Program-made: the position numbers and the translations under genes
The notes under the pieces: model-generated
The model's input: the letters and a program-made list of their open reading frames with translations, nothing else
Told to the model about the DNA's origin: nothing
Database searches by the model: none
Shown: positions 25,786-35,432 of the stretch, in pieces
How positions within the stretch are numbered: the first letter of the stretch is position 1
How the letters are laid out: each line of letters opens with the position of its first letter
Assembly (NCBI RefSeq): GCF_009898475.1
Contig: NZ_QURE01000010.1
Span: 1 to 53,516 of the forward strand
Direction of reading: 5' to 3'
Length of the DNA: 53,516 bases
DNA from: Nitrososphaera sp. AFS
GTDB taxonomy: Archaea > Thermoproteota > Nitrososphaeria > Nitrososphaerales > Nitrososphaeraceae

Positions 25786-26460
25786 TTGAAGATCTGTACA
25801 ACAATTGCCTCCTCTTCCTCTCTAGATCTGGAGAAGCAGATAAAGCAAGCCTTCGCAGACGGTACTAATTTCGTTGAAATTCGATTTGATTATTTGCCAT
25901 TGTCCGAGATGCAAGAATCTCTAAGGATAGCAAACAGTTTTAGAAATAAAGCCGTCTTCACTCTCAGGCCTGATTCTCAGAAGGGCAAATTCTCAGGGAG
26001 TGCTCACGAAAGAGTCAATTGGCTAAAAGAACTTTCGTTATCTCGGCCAATGCTGCTTGATGTAGAATACGATACGCTAATAAATCATGAAGAGTTGGTT
26101 GATTTTCTAACGGATCATAAGGCCCGAATACTGGTCTCTTGGCATGACTTTGAGAGGACACCCGCAAATGAATCACTTCTAGACCTTATAGGGCAAATGA
26201 GAATATATGGCAACTTTCTAAAGATTGTTACTACTGCTGAGCACATACAGGACTGTATCAGATTGCTCGATTTCTATAAGGTGGTGACGAATCTAGATCT
26301 AATATTGTTTGCAATGGGAGAATTAGGTGTGCTATCCCGCATTTTGTGCACTATTTATGGGAACGCACCTTTTACCTATGCCTCCCTAGGAAAATCGGTG
26401 GTCCCAGGTCAACTCACTCTCCTTGAAATGAGAAAGCTGTATGAGGGAATGATTCTGTGA
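25786..26460 (+). CDS. aroD: 3-dehydroquinate dehydratase, type I
   Basis: 224 aa TIM barrel. Key residues: FVEIRFDYL near the start, catalytic His in LVSWHDFERT (~residue 121), Schiff-base Lys in FLKIVTTAEH (~residue 147), and the C-terminal ASLGKSVVPGQLTL. It converts 3-dehydroquinate to 3-dehydroshikimate. TTG start at 25786 fits the MKICTTIAS opening of this family. It overlaps aroE by 4 nt, so translation is coupled. Confidence 0.93.
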   Translation: MKICTTIASSSSLDLEKQIKQAFADGTNFVEIRFDYLPLSEMQESLRIANSFRNKAVFTLRPDSQKGKFSGSAHERVNWLKELSLSRPMLLDVEYDTLINHEELVDFLTDHKARILVSWHDFERTPANESLLDLIGQMRIYGNFLKIVTTAEHIQDCIRLLDFYKVVTNLDLILFAMGELGVLSRILCTIYGNAPFTYASLGKSVVPGQLTLLEMRKLYEGMIL

Positions 26461-27314
26461 TAGAATCTTCTGAAAATCCAATTGAGACGTATTGCATAAT
26501 AGGTGATCCAATTGATCGCTCGCTTTCACCTGTAATGTTTAATACGGCCTTTAATTCTATTGGCCGAAGATCTACCTATATTGCATTTCGAGTGCCCAAA
26601 GGCGAATTACAAAGTTCGCTTCACTCACTCAAGGTTACAAAAATATCTGGCTTTAATGTAACAATACCACATAAGGTGGATATTTTACCATACATGGAAA
26701 TATTGCATTCGGCAGCCAGAAAGGCAAATGCTGTTAACACGGTTCGGAACGTTGAGGGCAGATTCGAGGGCTATAATACTGATGTTCAAGGATTTATTGA
26801 ACCTCTGAACCGGCGACATATAAGCTTGAACGGGATGAACATTCTCCTGATTGGATCAGGGGGAGCTGCTCGGGCAATAGTTACCGCTCTTTCGGATAAA
26901 GGTGGGATCTCACAATTAGTAATTGTTAATAGGACCCCTGTCAATGCTATGGATCTCCTTACATTGGCTTCCAATGTGGGATTGAAAGCTAAAACTGCGA
27001 CCTTTGAGAATCTGGGTGCACTTGCTCTCAATTCCGACTTGATTATTAATTCTACGCCTCCAGGATCCGATTTTACTAAATCTCAATTAGATCACGAGCA
27101 TATCCGTAGGGATAGTGTTGTGTATGATATAGTGTATGTACCAATGGTGACAAACCTACTAGAGCAGGCGAGAATCGCACAAGCTTCAATAATTTATGGA
27201 TATGAAATGCTGTTAGCACAGGGCGCTAAAGCATTCGAAATCTGGACAGGTTTAGATGCTCCAGTAGGAGTGATGAAAAAGGCGCTTCTGGGTCCTTTCG
27301 GAGAGCCTTCGTGA
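26457..27314 (+). CDS. aroE: shikimate dehydrogenase
   Basis: 285 aa. Shikimate-binding DRSLSPVMFNTAF, catalytic Lys in NVTIPHKVD, NTDVQGF, and the NADP Rossmann loop LLIGSGGAARAIV followed by the cofactor-selecting NRTPVNA; near the C-terminus GYEMLLAQGAKAFEIWTG. Reduces 3-dehydroshikimate to shikimate with NADPH. GTG start overlaps the aroD stop (GTGA), and its own end overlaps the shikimate kinase start by 4 nt. Full family length. Confidence 0.95.
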   Translation: MIESSENPIETYCIIGDPIDRSLSPVMFNTAFNSIGRRSTYIAFRVPKGELQSSLHSLKVTKISGFNVTIPHKVDILPYMEILHSAARKANAVNTVRNVEGRFEGYNTDVQGFIEPLNRRHISLNGMNILLIGSGGAARAIVTALSDKGGISQLVIVNRTPVNAMDLLTLASNVGLKAKTATFENLGALALNSDLIINSTPPGSDFTKSQLDHEHIRRDSVVYDIVYVPMVTNLLEQARIAQASIIYGYEMLLAQGAKAFEIWTGLDAPVGVMKKALLGPFGEPS

Positions 27315-28165
27315 TAATAAGGAGAACACGTGCAACTATACATGGCGCTATCTCGATTGTGAATGCACTAGCAACCTTCCGGGGATCAGCATTAGGAATT
27401 TCTCTTCAAGTTGTCGCTGAGGCAGAGCTAAGATCTGGAGTCGGAAAATCCGGTCCTAGTTACAACTACGGAAAACTCATCCGGAATATTATCTATAACA
27501 CAATACCTAAACAAGTGCTTGAGAAGCATTCAGTCCATATAAAAGTAGAATCCGAAATCCCTATTGGTTTTGGCCTAAAAAGCTCTAGTGCAGTTTCTAA
27601 TGCAGTTGCTTTGGCGTGTAGTACTCTTGTAAAAGAAAAAGCAGATGATCGCGCGGTGTTGGATGTAGCCACGCGAGCCTCTCTCGACGCTGGAGTGACT
27701 ATAACCGGGGCTTACGATGATTCCTCTGCTTGTTATTACGGTGGGTTCGTAATCACTGATAACCGCGTAAATGAGCTCATTTTACATGAGAAGGCTCCAG
27801 ATGATCTCTTCGCAGTGATTTTTATTCCTAATCACAGGAGAGGAAACCTGACAAAACTGAGTACTATGTCAGAGCAGTTCGAAGAAGCCTTCAAATTGGC
27901 CACTTCAGGCGATTACTGGAAGGCAATGAATCTTAATGGAAAACTTCTGGCGACTGCCCTATGTACTGAATATGAACCCATGATGGATGCAATACACGCA
28001 GGGGCGCTGGGAGCAAGTATATCGGGCAATGGGCCTGCGATCGCTGCCGTTTCGTATGAAAGAAAAATAGCGGAGATTAGGGATGTGTTTAGTAAATTTG
28101 ATGGCAGTATAATAGTTTCTAAAGTTAATAATGAAAAGGCCAAAGTGGATATCATAATTGGTTAG
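27311..28165 (+). CDS. aroK: shikimate kinase, archaeal GHMP type
   Basis: 284 aa GHMP kinase, not related to bacterial AroK. ATP loop PIGFGLKSSSAVSNAVALA (the GHMP 'GLxSSSA' motif), N-terminal TIHGAISIVNALATFRGSALGI typical of archaeal shikimate kinase, and the C-terminal GALGASISGNGPAIAAVS glycine-rich motif. Phosphorylates shikimate at O3. GTG start overlapping aroE by 4 nt; its end overlaps aroA by 8 nt. Its place between aroE and aroA supports the substrate assignment over homoserine or mevalonate kinases. Confidence 0.94.
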   Translation: MIIRRTRATIHGAISIVNALATFRGSALGISLQVVAEAELRSGVGKSGPSYNYGKLIRNIIYNTIPKQVLEKHSVHIKVESEIPIGFGLKSSSAVSNAVALACSTLVKEKADDRAVLDVATRASLDAGVTITGAYDDSSACYYGGFVITDNRVNELILHEKAPDDLFAVIFIPNHRRGNLTKLSTMSEQFEEAFKLATSGDYWKAMNLNGKLLATALCTEYEPMMDAIHAGALGASISGNGPAIAAVSYERKIAEIRDVFSKFDGSIIVSKVNNEKAKVDIIIG

Positions 28166-29456
28166 GATTCAAAGCGCAAAATCACGAATCAAAGGAATTA
28201 TTAGGTGTCCATCAAGTAAAAGTTACAGCCATAGAGCCTTAGCTATATCTTCTCTAGTCGAAGGAGAATCAATTATTAAAAACCCCTTGTATTCGAGGGA
28301 CACCCTAGCGACTGTTTCATCATGTAAGGCAATGGGTGTTAAAATTATCCAAGACAACGATATGGTATATGTCAATGGAAGGCATACTTTCGAATCTCCA
28401 GATGATGTACTTAATGCAGAGAATTCTGGAACCACCATCAGATTAATGACATCTATTGCTTCTCTAGTAAAGTACGGTTCTACGGTGTTGACTGGAGATG
28501 AAAGTCTACGTAAGAGACCCATGCAGCCCCTGTTGGATTCTCTTAAGAACTTGGGTGTAAAGGCCTTTTCCACGAAAATGGATGGTGCACCTCCAATTGT
28601 CGTCACGGGAGGCGGAATAAAGGGAGGATCGACTATTTTAGATGGCAGTGTCTCAAGTCAATTCGTCTCTTCACTTCTAATCTCATGTGTTTACGCTGAT
28701 TCTAATGTAGAGATACAAATCAAGGGAATCCAAGTTTCAAAGCCTTACATCGAGTCCACCATTGAGACGATGAAGGCTTTTGGCGTCAGGGTGGCAAATG
28801 ATGATTTCAAACAGTACTCATTGCAACCTGCTCGATACAAGCCTACCGTTTTTAATGTTCCGGCCGATCTATCAAGCGCAGCTTTAATTCTAAGCGCAGG
28901 TATTCTGATCGGCGATGATGTAAAGGTCATTGGGATTGATTTCAGTTTACCTCAGGCTGACTTGGGTATTGTAAAAATTATTGAGGAAATGGGTGGACGA
29001 ATCAAGGCTGACCACCAAAAAGGCGAAATTCGAGTCCAGGGAACAGAACAGTTGAGTGGTGGTGAGTTCAACCTTTCAGATAGCCCTGACCTGCTTCCTG
29101 TTGTGGCTGTCATGGCTTTAAAGGCAAGATCCCCTGTAACAATATCCGGCATAGCTCATGCTCGCTTGAAGGAAACAGATAGAATAGCAAATATTGCTTC
29201 GCAGTTAACCAAATTCGGCGCGACTATCAAAGAAGAGAAGGATCATCTAATAATAAGTTCTCCTAAGACATTGAAGAATGCGTCTCTTGACTCATTTAAT
29301 GACCACAGGCTTTTTATGGCATTCACTGTTGCGACATTGTTAACAAATAAATCTACAGTGGCAGGTGTTGAATCAGTCGAGGTGTCATACCCAAATTTTA
29401 TTCAAGATCTTACAACACTTGGGGCCAGACTTAGGCCGTCAGTAGACCGAGAGTAA
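28158..29456 (+). CDS. aroA: 3-phosphoshikimate 1-carboxyvinyltransferase (EPSP synthase)
   Basis: 432 aa, two-domain inside-out barrel. Motifs: GIIRCPSSKSYSHRALAIS at the N-terminus (PEP/S3P-binding Lys and Arg), NAENSGTTIRLMTSI, DESLRKRPMQPLLDSL, GSVSSQFVSSLL, LKETDRIANIA and the C-terminal FNDHRLFMAF. Transfers the enolpyruvyl group from PEP to shikimate-3-phosphate. TTG start within the end of aroK (8-nt overlap). An 85-nt spacer separates it from aroC. Confidence 0.95.
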   Translation: MVRIQSAKSRIKGIIRCPSSKSYSHRALAISSLVEGESIIKNPLYSRDTLATVSSCKAMGVKIIQDNDMVYVNGRHTFESPDDVLNAENSGTTIRLMTSIASLVKYGSTVLTGDESLRKRPMQPLLDSLKNLGVKAFSTKMDGAPPIVVTGGGIKGGSTILDGSVSSQFVSSLLISCVYADSNVEIQIKGIQVSKPYIESTIETMKAFGVRVANDDFKQYSLQPARYKPTVFNVPADLSSAALILSAGILIGDDVKVIGIDFSLPQADLGIVKIIEEMGGRIKADHQKGEIRVQGTEQLSGGEFNLSDSPDLLPVVAVMALKARSPVTISGIAHARLKETDRIANIASQLTKFGATIKEEKDHLIISSPKTLKNASLDSFNDHRLFMAFTVATLLTNKSTVAGVESVEVSYPNFIQDLTTLGARLRPSVDRE

Positions 29457-29541
29457 GTTAAGATTACTACTGTATTTACTATTTTCCATTACTTTAAAAA
29501 GCTAATACATATAGAACATAAGTAAGTCGTGACTAGAAGAA

Positions 29542-30642
29542 ATGCCAGGAAATACACTCGGCGAACGATTTGTAACGATGAGTTTCGGTGAAAGCCATGG
29601 GAGATGCCTTGGGATGGTGCTAGATGGTTGCCCGGCAGGTTTGCCTCTTCAGGAATCAGATATCCAGCCACAGCTCGATCGAAGAAGACCTGGTACTTCA
29701 GTTGTCACGACACAAAGAAAGGAACAGGACAAAGTGGATATAATTTCAGGGACTTACAATGGTTTCACTACCGGTGCTCCTATTTGCGCCATTCTCTGGA
29801 ACCAGGATCAAAATTCAGCACATTATGAATTGATCAAAAGTAATCCCAGGCCTGGACATGCCGATTATCCTGCCATGATAAAGTACGGTGGTTTTACTGA
29901 TCATAGGGGTGGTGGCAGATTTTCAGGCAGACTTACAGCAACCTTGGTAATGGCAGGATCAATAGCTCAGAAGCTACTTGGATATTCGTTAGGAGTAGAG
30001 ACGACGGCTTATACTACAGCTATTGGCGACATCAGAGCAGAGCAAGTAGATCTGATTACGGCTAAAAAAAATAGATACACAAATGATGTAAGATGCCCTG
30101 ACGTTGCTAAAGCAGAAGAAATGAAATCGGCGATTATGCGAGCGAAAAAGGTCGGGGACTCGCTGGGGGGGATTGTAGAATGTATAACTACAGGAGTTCC
30201 TGTAGGGATTGGAGAGCCAATATTTTCGTCATTAGAATCTGATTTAAGCAAAGCTCTATTCAGTATTCCTGCAGTCAAAGCGGTAGAATTCGGCTCAGGT
30301 TTTAATGGCACTCGCATGAGAGGTTCAGAAAACAATGATCCTTACTTCAAACAAAATGACAAGATCGTAACTACAACCAATAATTCTGGGGGCATTCTAG
30401 GAGGGCTGTCAAATGGGATGCCTATTGAATTAAGGGTCGGGTTTAAACCTGCCTCATCTATCGCGAAAACTCAGAAAACTATTAATCTTATCACGGGAGA
30501 ACAAACTGATCTTAGCGTACCTGGCAGACATGATCCATGTGTAGTTCCAAGGGCTCCTCCAATAGTGGAATGTGTTGTATCAATGGTGTTAGCGGACCTT
30601 GCTCTTAGGGGAGGATTTATTCCACCAATATTGCGTAGGTGA
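29542..30642 (+). CDS. aroC: chorismate synthase
   Basis: 366 aa with the family signatures: SFGESHGRCLGMVLDGCPAG (sig. 1), DHRGGGRFSGRLTATLVMAG (sig. 2 region with GGRFSGR) and the C-terminal RHDPCVVPRAPPIVECV (sig. 3). Converts EPSP to chorismate using reduced FMN. Preceded by its own AT-rich spacer (TACTTTAAAAAGC) that could be an internal promoter. Its stop codon directly abuts the TTG start of the next gene. Confidence 0.96.
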   Translation: MPGNTLGERFVTMSFGESHGRCLGMVLDGCPAGLPLQESDIQPQLDRRRPGTSVVTTQRKEQDKVDIISGTYNGFTTGAPICAILWNQDQNSAHYELIKSNPRPGHADYPAMIKYGGFTDHRGGGRFSGRLTATLVMAGSIAQKLLGYSLGVETTAYTTAIGDIRAEQVDLITAKKNRYTNDVRCPDVAKAEEMKSAIMRAKKVGDSLGGIVECITTGVPVGIGEPIFSSLESDLSKALFSIPAVKAVEFGSGFNGTRMRGSENNDPYFKQNDKIVTTTNNSGGILGGLSNGMPIELRVGFKPASSIAKTQKTINLITGEQTDLSVPGRHDPCVVPRAPPIVECVVSMVLADLALRGGFIPPILRR

Positions 30643-32031
30643 TTGAAGATTAGTGCACCAGAAGAATTAGACGAAATCCGATCTGAGATACGTAATATCA
30701 CTTCAGATATCATTCGTAAAGTACAGAAAAGAAACGAGCTCTGCAAACAAGTTGGCGAGATCAAAAACAGGCTAAAAATTGATGTCAGGGATGAAAAAGT
30801 TGAACAGGAAATAAGGCTGCTTGTTTCAAATTTATCTAACGAAATTGGGATAAGTCCGGATTTTACAGGGAGGCTTCTAAATATCCTACTCACAGAGTCT
30901 GTAAGATTACAATTGAAGGAGCAACGTGACCAGACCAGGTTTGAAAATCATTTAACCATATTTTCAAAAGCTAAAGAGCTCGAGGCTGCTGGTAAAAAAA
31001 TCATCCACATGGAAGTTGGAGAACCAGATTATAGTCCTCCTGAGCCTGTAAAGTCGGCCCTTTCTAGCATTTTTGAATTGAAAAGGTATCATTACACCGA
31101 AACCAAAGGCATAATGCAGCTACGTACGTCAATAGCTCGAATGAGCAGTAACGGTTTAAATCCGAACAATGTAATAATCACCCCTGGCGGAAGGTTTGCT
31201 GTATTTGCGGCCATCTCATCATTATTGGTGCCAGGAGATGAACTTATCTGCATTGAACCTGCCTGGCCAGCTTATGCAGAGTGTGCCTGCTTACTTGGCT
31301 CTACAGTCAGCTCGTTGCGAACAACTCTCGAAGACGGTTGGAGTCCAGATCTAGGGAAGCTTGCGAACATGATTAACCCTAATACCAAAATGATTGCGTT
31401 GAATTATCCAAACAATCCGACAGGAAAAATTCTTGAAAAGAAGATCCTTAATCAAATTGTGTCAATAGCTAAAGATCACAAATTGTATATTCTAAGCGAT
31501 GAGGTGTATCGTGATTATGCCTTCACTAAATTCGTAAGTATAATGGAATATGGATATGAAAGAAGCATAATGGTCTCTTCCTTTTCAAAAGGCCATGCTA
31601 TGACGGGTTTCAGAGTAGGTTATGCGATTGCGAAGGAGAATATTATAGATAGAATGGCCAAAGTTCAGGCAACAGCGCTTACAAGTGTTGCTGAGCCTAT
31701 GCAGTACGCCGCCCTTGCTGCTGCCGAAATTAGCCCAGCAGAAAATACAGACCGTATGAAGAGGCGACTGGACTTGATTTGCGAAAAACTACACGAGATG
31801 TCCCTTTGCTTTGCAAAGCCTGACGGCGCATTATATGTGTTCCCTAAATTGTGGGACGGACTATCCGATCATAAAGTAGTACAAAGAGCTCTCAATCTAG
31901 GTGTGGCTGTGGCGCCAGGAAGTGGATTTGGTGGTCAATATGGTCAATTTATTAGAATCTCTGCTTGCCAGAGCAATGATAAGCTAGAAGAGGGATTGGA
32001 CTTGTTAAACGCCGTCTTACGCTCAAATTAA
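30643..32031 (+). CDS. chorismate mutase - aromatic aminotransferase fusion
   Basis: 462 aa. Residues 1-95 are an AroQ-type all-helical chorismate mutase (ELDEIRSEIRNITSDIIRKV, RNELCKQVGEIK, then helix 3). Residues 100-462 are a class-I/II fold-type-I aminotransferase with EVGEPDYSPP, ITPGGRFAVFAA, NYPNNPTGKIL, SDEVYRDYAF, PLP Lys316 in SSFSKGHAMTGFRVGY and FIRISACQSN. The fusion should make prephenate and then transaminate an aromatic keto acid or prephenate. TTG start directly after the aroC stop with no gap. Fusion of AroQ to an aminotransferase, adjacent to TyrA, argues for a dedicated Tyr/Phe branch. Confidence 0.9.
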   Translation: MKISAPEELDEIRSEIRNITSDIIRKVQKRNELCKQVGEIKNRLKIDVRDEKVEQEIRLLVSNLSNEIGISPDFTGRLLNILLTESVRLQLKEQRDQTRFENHLTIFSKAKELEAAGKKIIHMEVGEPDYSPPEPVKSALSSIFELKRYHYTETKGIMQLRTSIARMSSNGLNPNNVIITPGGRFAVFAAISSLLVPGDELICIEPAWPAYAECACLLGSTVSSLRTTLEDGWSPDLGKLANMINPNTKMIALNYPNNPTGKILEKKILNQIVSIAKDHKLYILSDEVYRDYAFTKFVSIMEYGYERSIMVSSFSKGHAMTGFRVGYAIAKENIIDRMAKVQATALTSVAEPMQYAALAAAEISPAENTDRMKRRLDLICEKLHEMSLCFAKPDGALYVFPKLWDGLSDHKVVQRALNLGVAVAPGSGFGGQYGQFIRISACQSNDKLEEGLDLLNAVLRSN

Positions 32032-32038
32032 TAGAGCT

Positions 32039-32902
32039 ATGCTTAAACAGATTGCAATTATAGGTGCCGGCGGCAGGATGGGTATTTGGTTTTCCAGATA
32101 CCTGAAAGGGAAAGCAGTCACGCTTTTGCTCCATGATATCAATTCGAGCTGTCTAAAGCAGTCCAAAAATGTGGTTGTATGTGACAATTTAGAAAAATGT
32201 GTCCGAAATGCTGATCTAGTGTTGGTTTGCGTCCCAATTTCAGAGATGTCTGATACTCTTAAAAAATGTACATTTAGCATGAAAGCCGGTGCTATCCTCG
32301 CTGAGATTTCATCACTGAAAGGCAAATCATTTAAGCAGCTCAAAAAGGCTTCTAAAGCTGTTCAGCCTTTATGCATTCATCCCATGTTTGGTCCAGCTGT
32401 CAACAATTTAGGCTTAATGAAGATTATATTGGTTCCTGTCATAGATGAATCCGTTGAGTTGCGAATTTTAGAAGAATTATTCAAAGGTGCTACTATTGGA
32501 ATTATAAGAGATCCAAAGCTTCACGATAAGCTGATGGCAACTATACTAGGCCTTACATATTTCACTAATCTAGCATTCGCTAACTTTATATCAAAACAAG
32601 ATTATCGATCGCTAAAAAAATTCTCCGGCACAACTTTTAGGATCCAGTCTATGCTATCTATGAGTGTCTTAATCGACGATCCTGATCTAATTTTTTCTCT
32701 TTTATCAGAGAACTATATGGTCAGTGACCACATTCACAAATTTATGATTGAAGCTGGTAAGCTGGAAGGGTATCTTGTTCAGAAGGATCGGAAGAAAGTC
32801 AGGTCATTACTTGAAGAGATAAGATCAATGTATCAAAGAAATAACCTTGAAGAGTCTTATGCCAATATTTATCGTATGATGTCGTCTCTGAACAAAAAAT
32901 GA
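32039..32902 (+). CDS. tyrA: prephenate dehydrogenase family protein
   Basis: 287 aa. N-terminal Rossmann domain IAIIGAGGRMGIWFSRYLK, LVLVCVPISEM, GAILAEISSLKG, then the prephenate-binding HPMFGPAVNNL and an all-helical dimerisation domain. It oxidatively decarboxylates prephenate (or arogenate) to the tyrosine precursor. Last gene of the aromatic supercluster, 7 nt after the mutase-aminotransferase fusion. The C-terminal ~50 residues are a basic helical extension. No ACT domain is present, so feedback control by tyrosine is not visible here. Confidence 0.9.
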   Translation: MLKQIAIIGAGGRMGIWFSRYLKGKAVTLLLHDINSSCLKQSKNVVVCDNLEKCVRNADLVLVCVPISEMSDTLKKCTFSMKAGAILAEISSLKGKSFKQLKKASKAVQPLCIHPMFGPAVNNLGLMKIILVPVIDESVELRILEELFKGATIGIIRDPKLHDKLMATILGLTYFTNLAFANFISKQDYRSLKKFSGTTFRIQSMLSMSVLIDDPDLIFSLLSENYMVSDHIHKFMIEAGKLEGYLVQKDRKKVRSLLEEIRSMYQRNNLEESYANIYRMMSSLNKK

Positions 32903-32914
32903 GGGCATTGTTGT

Positions 32915-33059
32915 ATGAATACTTACCTTACCGATGAAGGCTCTATTGAATTGAGCGTGATACATTGTGACCAAGTAATTACCAGAGTAGTAATTTTCGG
33001 ATAAGTACGTGATAGTGGACGGTAAGTATTACCGTTATTACGTGGTGGAAAATGTTTAG
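32915..33059 (+). CDS. possible small frameshifted ORF downstream of tyrA
   Basis: ATG 32915 reads 29 codons (MNTYLTDEGSIELSVIHCDQ, then VITRVVIFG) to a stop. In the next frame the sequence continues as DKYVIVDGKYYRYYVVENV to a stop at 33057-33059. Removing one T from the T4 run near 33009 minus ~13 would join them into a ~47-aa strand-rich protein. Weak evidence: no homologue known to me. A 10-bp inverted repeat lies inside it. Confidence 0.25.
32919..33030. repeat. 10-bp perfect inverted repeat
   Basis: AATACTTACC at 32919-32928 and its complement GGTAAGTATT at 33021-33030, about 92 nt apart, just after the aromatic cluster. It could be the ends of a miniature element remnant, an RNA stem, or chance. 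Confidence 0.35.
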
Positions 33060-33300
33060 AGAAAATTTTCGATTGTTTGTTTCTTTGGCAAGTTAGTTTT
33101 TTGATTTTTTTATTCACATGACTATTATCATTTTATCCAGAAAATGACCAAACGACCAGAATTTGTGAAACTTCACATTCAGATTATATAGATCTGGAAG
33201 TTTCTGTTCTTTATAGTAAGTATGGGGCTTGGAATTTCGAACAACTCTATAATTTAATCATAATATCAATAAATAGCATGAATCATCATCTGGTACTAAA
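33060..33300. other. AT-rich spacer before the YyaL-like gene
   Basis: Contains two T runs at 33097-33102 and 33105-33111 (TTTTTTGATTTTTTT) that probably end the aromatic operon transcript, and AT-rich sequence (TAATTTAATCATAATATC near 33250-33267) suited to a promoter for the next gene. Confidence 0.5.
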
Positions 33301-35405
33301 ATGGAGTCACGCAGTACTGACAATCACAATCCTAGTAAAGCGGAGCCAAATAAACTAATTGAAGAGACCAGCCCATATCTGCTTCAACATGCATATAATC
33401 CGGTCAAATGGTATCCATGGAGCAAAGAATCAATTCTGAAAGCACAAACTGAGGATAAGCCTATCTTCCTTAGTATAGGCTATAGTGCATGCCACTGGTG
33501 TCATGTGATGGCTCATGAGTCATTTGAGGATCCGGCAATTGCAAAAATAATGAACGAGAATTTCGTGAATATAAAAGTTGACAGAGAAGAAAGGCCTGAT
33601 GTAGACGACATATATCAAAGGGTTTGTCAGCTCGTGACTGGGACTGGAGGCTGGCCACTCTCTGTGTTTTTGACTCCTGACCAGAAGCCATTCTACGTGG
33701 GCACATATTTCCCCAAAAATGCTAGATACGGTACCCCGGGTTTCGGTACAATCCTTAGTCAGCTGGCAAATGCGTATAAGGACAAGAGAAAAGAAATTGA
33801 CACTGCTACAGTGGAGTTCTTGCAGGCATTGGAAAGCTCGAGCAGAGACGCGATACAATCAAGTGGTGTCACAATTGATCAATCAACTTTGGATGAAGCT
33901 GCAATTGGGTTGTTACAAATTGGTGACCCTGTTTATGGTGGATTTGGACATGCGCCAAAATTTCCAAATCCGTCGAATTTACTATTCTTACTGCGTTGCT
34001 ACGATATATCTGGGATCAATAAATACAAGGATTTTGTCATCCTCACGGCAGATAGAATGGCAGCAGGCGGAATTTACGATCATATCGGTGGTGGATTCGC
34101 ACGATATTCCACAGACCAAAAATGGCTTGTTCCACATTTTGAAAAGATGCTTTACGATAACGCACTGCTCGCGCAAGTATATTCAGAGATATATCAGGTC
34201 ACCAGGGATGACAAATATTTGGATGTCCTGACGAAGACCTTGGATTACGTGTTGCGTGAGATGATGTCTCCTGATTATGGATTTTATTCTGCACAAGACG
34301 CAGACTCGGAAGGAGAAGAGGGAAAATACTACGTTTGGTCAAAACAAGAGATCGTCGATTCTCTTTCTAATGAAATGATTTCTAATATTTTTTGTGATTA
34401 TTATGGTGTTTCGCAATTTGGCAATTTTGAGGGCGAGAACATTCTCAATGTGAGAACCAGTGTTTATGAGCTGTCGCGAAAGTACGGTCAACAGCCGGAA
34501 ACTGTAAAGCGAATGATTAGTGAAGCAGCTTCGAAACTATTCAAGATAAGGGAGCAACGAGTCAAACCGGGCCTAGATGATAAAATTCTGACAGCCTGGA
34601 ATGGCCTAATGATCTCTGGATTTGCAAAAGGATACAGAGTAACGAATAACAGACGATATCTTGAAATGCGGTTGAATTTATACAAACTAGACTAAGTAAT
34701 TCTGAAAGTAGATTGTTTAGGACATTTAAGAATGGCGAATCTAAACTCAACGGATATCTTGATGACTATGCATTCTATGTAAATGCGTTATTGGATGTAT
34801 TTGAGCTCAATCCAAACCATCTATATCTTGAACAAGCTATAAAACATACTGATTTCATGCTTGAACATTTCTGGGACGCAGTCGATCGCAATCTTTTTTT
34901 CACCACTGACGACCACGAGAAACTTATTGTTAGGACCAAGAGCTTGTATGACCTTGCACTCCCAAGCGGCAATTCAGTTGCTGCCTCAAACCTGCTGAGA
35001 TTACACGTATTGACCCAAAATTCTAACTACCTTGAAAAAGCCGAGCAGATTATGGAAAGCGGATCCAAAGCATCAATTCAAAATCCCTTTGGATTTGGAC
35101 AATTATTGATAGCCATATATATGTACTTGAAAAAGCCTATTGAAATAACGATCAGAGCAGAAAATAAGACCGGCGAAGGCGAAAACATGGCGGAGTGGCT
35201 GAATAAGCAGTTTATCCCAAACGCAGTAACTATATTCGTAGGCAATAATTCACAATTAAGTAGTCTACAAAAATACTCTTTTTTTAGGGAAACCAGTTTA
35301 ACCGGTAAAAAACAAGACTTTGCTGTGATTTGCAAAAACTCCGCATGTTCATTGCCTCTTTATTCGTTAGCTTCAATGCAACAGAAGCTGAAGTCATTGC
35401 TATGA
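33301..35405 (+). CDS. thioredoxin-domain protein YyaL/DUF255 (SPATA20-like), split by a frameshift
   Basis: Two ORFs (33301-34695, 464 aa; 34713-35405, 230 aa) together give the family's usual ~690 residues. The first part has the N-terminal thioredoxin-like domain ([21 protein letters not shown] motif in [28 protein letters not shown]) and the first half of the (alpha/alpha)6 barrel ([34 protein letters not shown]). After RYLE, the proper frame continues as [18 protein letters not shown] into the second ORF ([27 protein letters not shown]). Adding one A to the A3 run at 34664-34666 restores a single protein. Biochemical role in prokaryotes is unclear. Confidence 0.9.
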
Positions 35406-35432
35406 AAGATGACGTTATTAGGTGCTATGCGG

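Noticed and set aside
33719-34231. 170-codon ORF in the second frame of the YyaL-like gene
   Set aside because: The YyaL frame covers this stretch with conserved motifs; the other frame has unlikely Arg/Trp/Gln-rich composition.
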